From Unio delphinus (lineage: Eukaryota; Mollusca; Bivalvia; Unionida; Unionidae): 64,000 bases of DNA. The translations under genes and the position numbers were made by a program. The notes beneath the pieces were generated by a model. That model did no database searches. It was not told the DNA's origin and saw only the letters and a list, made by a program, of their open reading frames with translations. Below, one piece after another: positions 61,001 through 64,000 of the stretch (position 1 is its first letter; each line of letters starts with the position of its first letter). Where the stretch lies: NCBI GenBank assembly GCA_029339505.1, contig JAQISU010000114.1:2944001-3008000 (forward strand). Reading direction: 5' to 3'.

Positions 61001-62963
61001 TATGGACAACATTCTTTTGTATACCAGAGCCCGGCAACGTGGAACGAATTGCCGATTGAAATTAGACACTGTGTAACTAGACACCACAGCCAATATGACG
61101 AATACTGAGAACGCTCCCCTTCTTTTCCTTAAATAGTGACGTTTAAAAAATGAATCATTTTAATAAAATAATCTAACCAAAAGGTTTTAAGACTTCCAAT
61201 GTGTGCCCAGAAACTTTGAATTGGTGCAGCGTTTCTGAATCGTATTTTGTTAAGGGCGCAACATTGTTATATTTGTCATAGAATTGTTTGACTTCTGGTT
61301 TGGCCTTGAGCAATCTGAATGGCTTAAATTTAAGGCTTACAGAAAAGTGACCAATTAAAAAAAATTAAGTCTTGTCTTGGTATTAACACGAATGTTTGGT
61401 AATTTTGGCCCGAAGGTTATGATCACGTGATTTAGAAAGAGTTTTATATAACAAACTTGATGATTTCCTCAGCTGTGAATGTGTTCGATTAATATTCAAA
61501 TGTCATTAATCTCGTATACAAATATAAGAAAATTATAGTTTCATTCATTGGAGACTTGCGGCTTTTTTTAAATTTTAACGACTCGAAGATGCGATAATAG
61601 GACATATTCATGGCACACGTTTGAAATGTACACTGCCCTTCATAAGCCCAAAAATAGTTAGTACTTGATCATCCAAAGAACCTTTAGAAAATCGTTTAGA
61701 TTTTGGAACATGAGTTGTAGTGCCCAATCGCCATTGCAATTGTGGAAATGTAAATAGTTGACATATATTTGGAACTTTTGGTATATTTGTTTGGAATATC
61801 ATTATCAAACCAGTAGTAACGTCTGGCCTCGCAAGTTTGCAGAATTAAACGCTAAATCTGACTGCATTACCCCAAAAAGACATAAATTTGTTTGTAAACT
61901 CTGTTGAAATAGAAGGAGATATAGGAGGAAAAACACATGCAAACAAAAGCTGATCATATTTTTGTCTGATTATTACGCGTTAGTTTTGTTTAAAAGCTAA
62001 AATCCGCCGAGGGTTTGAAAATAATGAAACTATAGTTTCTGTATGTATTGTCTTATGTCTCTTTTGTGTTATAGACCTGACAAACTGTTGTTTACCATTG
62101 GGATGAAAGGGACGATTGATGGAGACTTTATGTATCCCCGTGGATTGACCGTCACCCTCGATGGGGATATCGTCGTGGCCGACACTATGAACCACAGAAT
62201 CCAGATATTCAACGAAGCAGGAGTTTTCAAAACGAAATTTGGCGCCAAAGGAAGCGGTAGGACTCAACTAAATGAACCGACTGGAGTTGCAGAACTCCCA
62301 AATGGAGATCTTGCAGTGGCAGATAAGAACAATAAACGTGTCCAAGTTTTCACCGATGACACCAGCTACAAATTTGAGTTTCCCACTCTGCATCCGCCAT
62401 ACAGCATTGCCAGTGATAGGGACTATAACATTGTCGTGTGCACCACACGGAAAACAGTTGAAGTGTACCGAAGGGCGGGAAAACTGTTGAATAAATTTCC
62501 CGTAGGTTCCAGAACAAAGGATAACGTGGGTTATCAAATTTGTGTAAACAACAAAGATGAGGTTATAGTAAGCGATTCAGATGATCGCTTGATCAAATTC
62601 TTTTCTTATGCTGGCCGTTTACTGTACCGGTTTGAACCACATACGACTGGCAAAGGGCTTGCTATGGTCCCCAGTGGAATTTGTATCAATCCGCTAGACC
62701 AGTTGATTATCGGGGATATTTTAAACCACACAATCAATTCTTACACCGAAAGAGGCGTTCTTTTAGAACAACTTGTGTGCCCGACCGACGAGACAGGAAC
62801 TGTCGAAGCATGTGCAGTAGGGCCGGAAGGACATTTGATTGTTTCAGAATTTAGTATCCTTGGCCGGCATTGCGTGAAGATATTTAGATACAAGGATCCA
62901 AATTTAAGTAGACCCAGTTCAAGCAAGAGGCGAACACCTACTACACCAAAGTTGGAGCTGTAA
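56856..62963 (+). CDS. NHL-repeat beta-propeller protein, 390 residues
   Basis: Three exons: 56856-56988 (the exon itself starts at 56842 after TTATAG), 58094-58244 and 62075-62963 (TAA), with phases that fit. The ATG has a good context (TCACCATGG); the frame is open to the exon start, so a longer N-terminus is possible. Residues 1-95 (MVDYLSRFRMYGLGYTALVP, then a basic, His/Cys-containing second exon with HDCRLEFIKDHRDKHEWEGC) match no domain known to me and have no RING or B-box. Residues 96-378 hold six NHL-like blades, e.g. YPRGLTVTLDGDIVVADTMN, EPTGVAELPNGDLAVADKNN, PSGICINPLDQLIIGDILNH. The fold is that of TRIM2/3/71- and Brat-type propellers, which bind protein or RNA; the partner here is unknown. 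The tail is Ser/Arg/Thr-rich. Confidence 0.9.
57355..57485 (+). repeat. (TG)n-rich tract in intron 1 of the NHL gene
   Basis: Imperfect TG/TGCG repeats. Confidence 0.85.
57934..57998 (+). repeat. (GA)n microsatellite before NHL exon 2
   Basis: About 32 GA units ending 95 bp before exon 2. Confidence 0.9.
58280..61165 (+). mobile_element. Non-LTR retrotransposon (LINE), dead, in intron 2 of the NHL gene
   Basis: A different LINE family from the other two. The order on the + strand is a basic leader (RVGRRRTERRIIV), an endonuclease start LRIALFNAESVGPPEKLTLI with FFLTEAWLKTSG, then a second endonuclease block SIKSFPSHSRGGGIAVI, the RT blocks VVLTQLFSHFNSNSLF and ITVLTLLDISSAF, GVPKKSVLGLVVFIQYTQPL, HANNTQIY (catalytic ADD degraded to ANN), ISRLDYCNSIMSG, and the C-terminal YTPERYLRSS and SPATWNELPIEIR. 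Words are those of the CR1/L2/Rex1 group. Frameshifts, a deletion around 59150-59700 and an insertion at 59940-60100 make it inactive. Confidence 0.85.
59940..60100 (+). mobile_element. Short insertion inside the LINE RT domain
   Basis: From GGCGCTTCCATTAGGCGAAC to GCACCGAAATGCCTTGCACC, with the inverted words AATCGCCTAGGGCGC and CTCGCCTAGGGCACC near the ends. It splits the LINE frame between SSAF/YYIQ and ITVSSM. Its G+C-rich composition and sharp borders mark it as foreign to the LINE. It resembles a widespread short non-autonomous element; identity not established. Confidence 0.55.
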
Positions 62964-63102
62964 CATCTTCAAATATGTATGTGAATATGAATTTTACATG
63001 ACTCTTATCGTCACATCGCACAAGATACACGTACTGAGATAATTAAGTCGAACATCGTAATGCGTAGGGATAACAAAACTTTATTTTAAAGTTCTTTCTC
63101 AC

Positions 63103-63108
63103 AATAAA
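63103..63108 (+). terminator. Poly(A) signal of the NHL gene
   Basis: AATAAA 140 bases after the stop codon; further copies at about 63533 and 63592 could serve longer forms. Confidence 0.5.
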
Positions 63109-64000
63109 GGTAATGAAAATTATTTCTTTGATTTCATTTGAGATTATCGTTATTTTAGGTAAATTACTTTTCGATGGAAACAAAGTCAGTTATGTTTGCT
63201 TTTCAAGTTCTTAATGTAATATTTCGCCTAATGGTTATTTGTCCCATCATCGTGGAAAAATAGAGCATGTTTAAGAGAGAACCGTCCATAGTCGCATTTA
63301 AGTCCAGACAAGCTGCAAATTACAAAGGTCCTGATCTGCCGTAGCATAATGCTCCTGCAGATCAGGGTCTATGCTGTATATTTTACTGATTTGTCTTTAA
63401 AAAAAATCAATGTCCCAGATCTGAAGGCACGTTATTTGACGGCAGATATGGTTCCGTGCAATTTGCAGTTGGACTCGGTGTCTTCCTTTACATTATGCGT
63501 ATTCTTAATAAGTCTCGTATCTTTTGACTTTTAAATAAAGTCTGGTTGGAAACTTTCAACTGAATGCACCAGGATATACAGTGTGAAGTTTACAATAAAG
63601 ACAGGACTCTTTCATGCTTACTTAGGTTATAAATATGAAATATATGTCATGTGAGAAACAGTCAAATATAAAACTTCTTTTCATATACCTAAATCTGTCT
63701 ACAAAGTCTTTATGTACATAAACGTGACCCTTCTGAATAATATCATTGACTAAGAGATTATAAATCGATATGAAATCAAGAAAGAGGACATTGATCCACT
63801 GTATATTACAAACAAGTGTTATTTGTATAAAGGTGTCGACTAAAATGGTTGAAGCGGAGACTAGTAATTTTGATCAAGGAATGATTGGAATTAATATAAT
63901 TCACTTTTGTGAAATATAATTTTTTCTTTCAAGCACCATATTCATAATATAGAATAAAATTGGTTATATTTAAAATCTCTGAATAAAATATATCTGTTTG
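63109..64000. other. Right end of window, no gene seen
   Basis: AT-rich sequence with several AATAAA words; the frame 63349-63534 is short and unassigned. It may include extended 3' UTR of the NHL gene. Confidence 0.5.

Overview
The window is animal nuclear DNA. Genes are split into short exons with GT/AG introns, and the introns and spacers are packed with transposable elements, tRNA-derived SINEs and long (TA)n, (TC)n and (ATT)n runs. The TE mix (a DIRS-type tyrosine-recombinase retroelement, Mutator-like DNA transposons with long terminal inverted repeats, several LINEs and SINEs with a conserved central block) points to a marine invertebrate, most likely a mollusc. That placement is an inference; no species-specific sequence was recognised.

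Three host genes on the + strand are well supported. Two are tandem paralogues of BDH2/DHRS6, a cytosolic short-chain dehydrogenase. Copy 2 (26965-49138) is complete: nine exons, 245 codons, and the Ser133/Tyr147/Lys151 and Arg144/Arg188/Arg205 sites known from human BDH2. Copy 1 (6377-16479) shows only exons 3-9; exons 1-2 are upstream of the window or lost. Exon lengths and intron phases of exons 3-9 are identical in the two copies, and by eye about 80% of residues match, so they come from a tandem duplication. The third gene (56856-62963) encodes a 390-residue protein ending in a six-blade NHL propeller, without the RING or B-box seen in TRIM-NHL proteins.

Layout: 1-5922 degenerate DIRS element. 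6377-16479 BDH2 copy 1, whose third intron holds a 3.4-kb palindromic Mutator-like element and whose introns hold two out-of-order exon fossils. 16551-26964 spacer with SINEs, a 378-bp duplicated block, an unresolved minus-strand coding-like relic and a 57-bp tandem array just upstream of copy 2. 26965-49138 BDH2 copy 2, whose 10.7-kb second intron holds a LINE relic and a nest of two Mutator-like elements (the outer one with a perfect 9-bp target duplication). 49139-56841 spacer with an inverted-repeat pair enclosing a 5'-truncated minus-strand LINE. 56856-62963 NHL gene with a dead LINE in its second intron, itself split by another insertion.

The most unusual signals are three Mutator-like elements whose ends are arrays of short words (TTCGGCCCAA, TTTCGCCCCA, and a GTCAGACAAAGGCAGGCAAA type), the scrambled transposase inside the first, and the misordered BDH2 exon fossils. 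No bacterial-type defence system, CRISPR array or operon is present. All boundaries come from reading the sequence by eye and comparing with remembered protein families; nothing was searched or aligned by computer.
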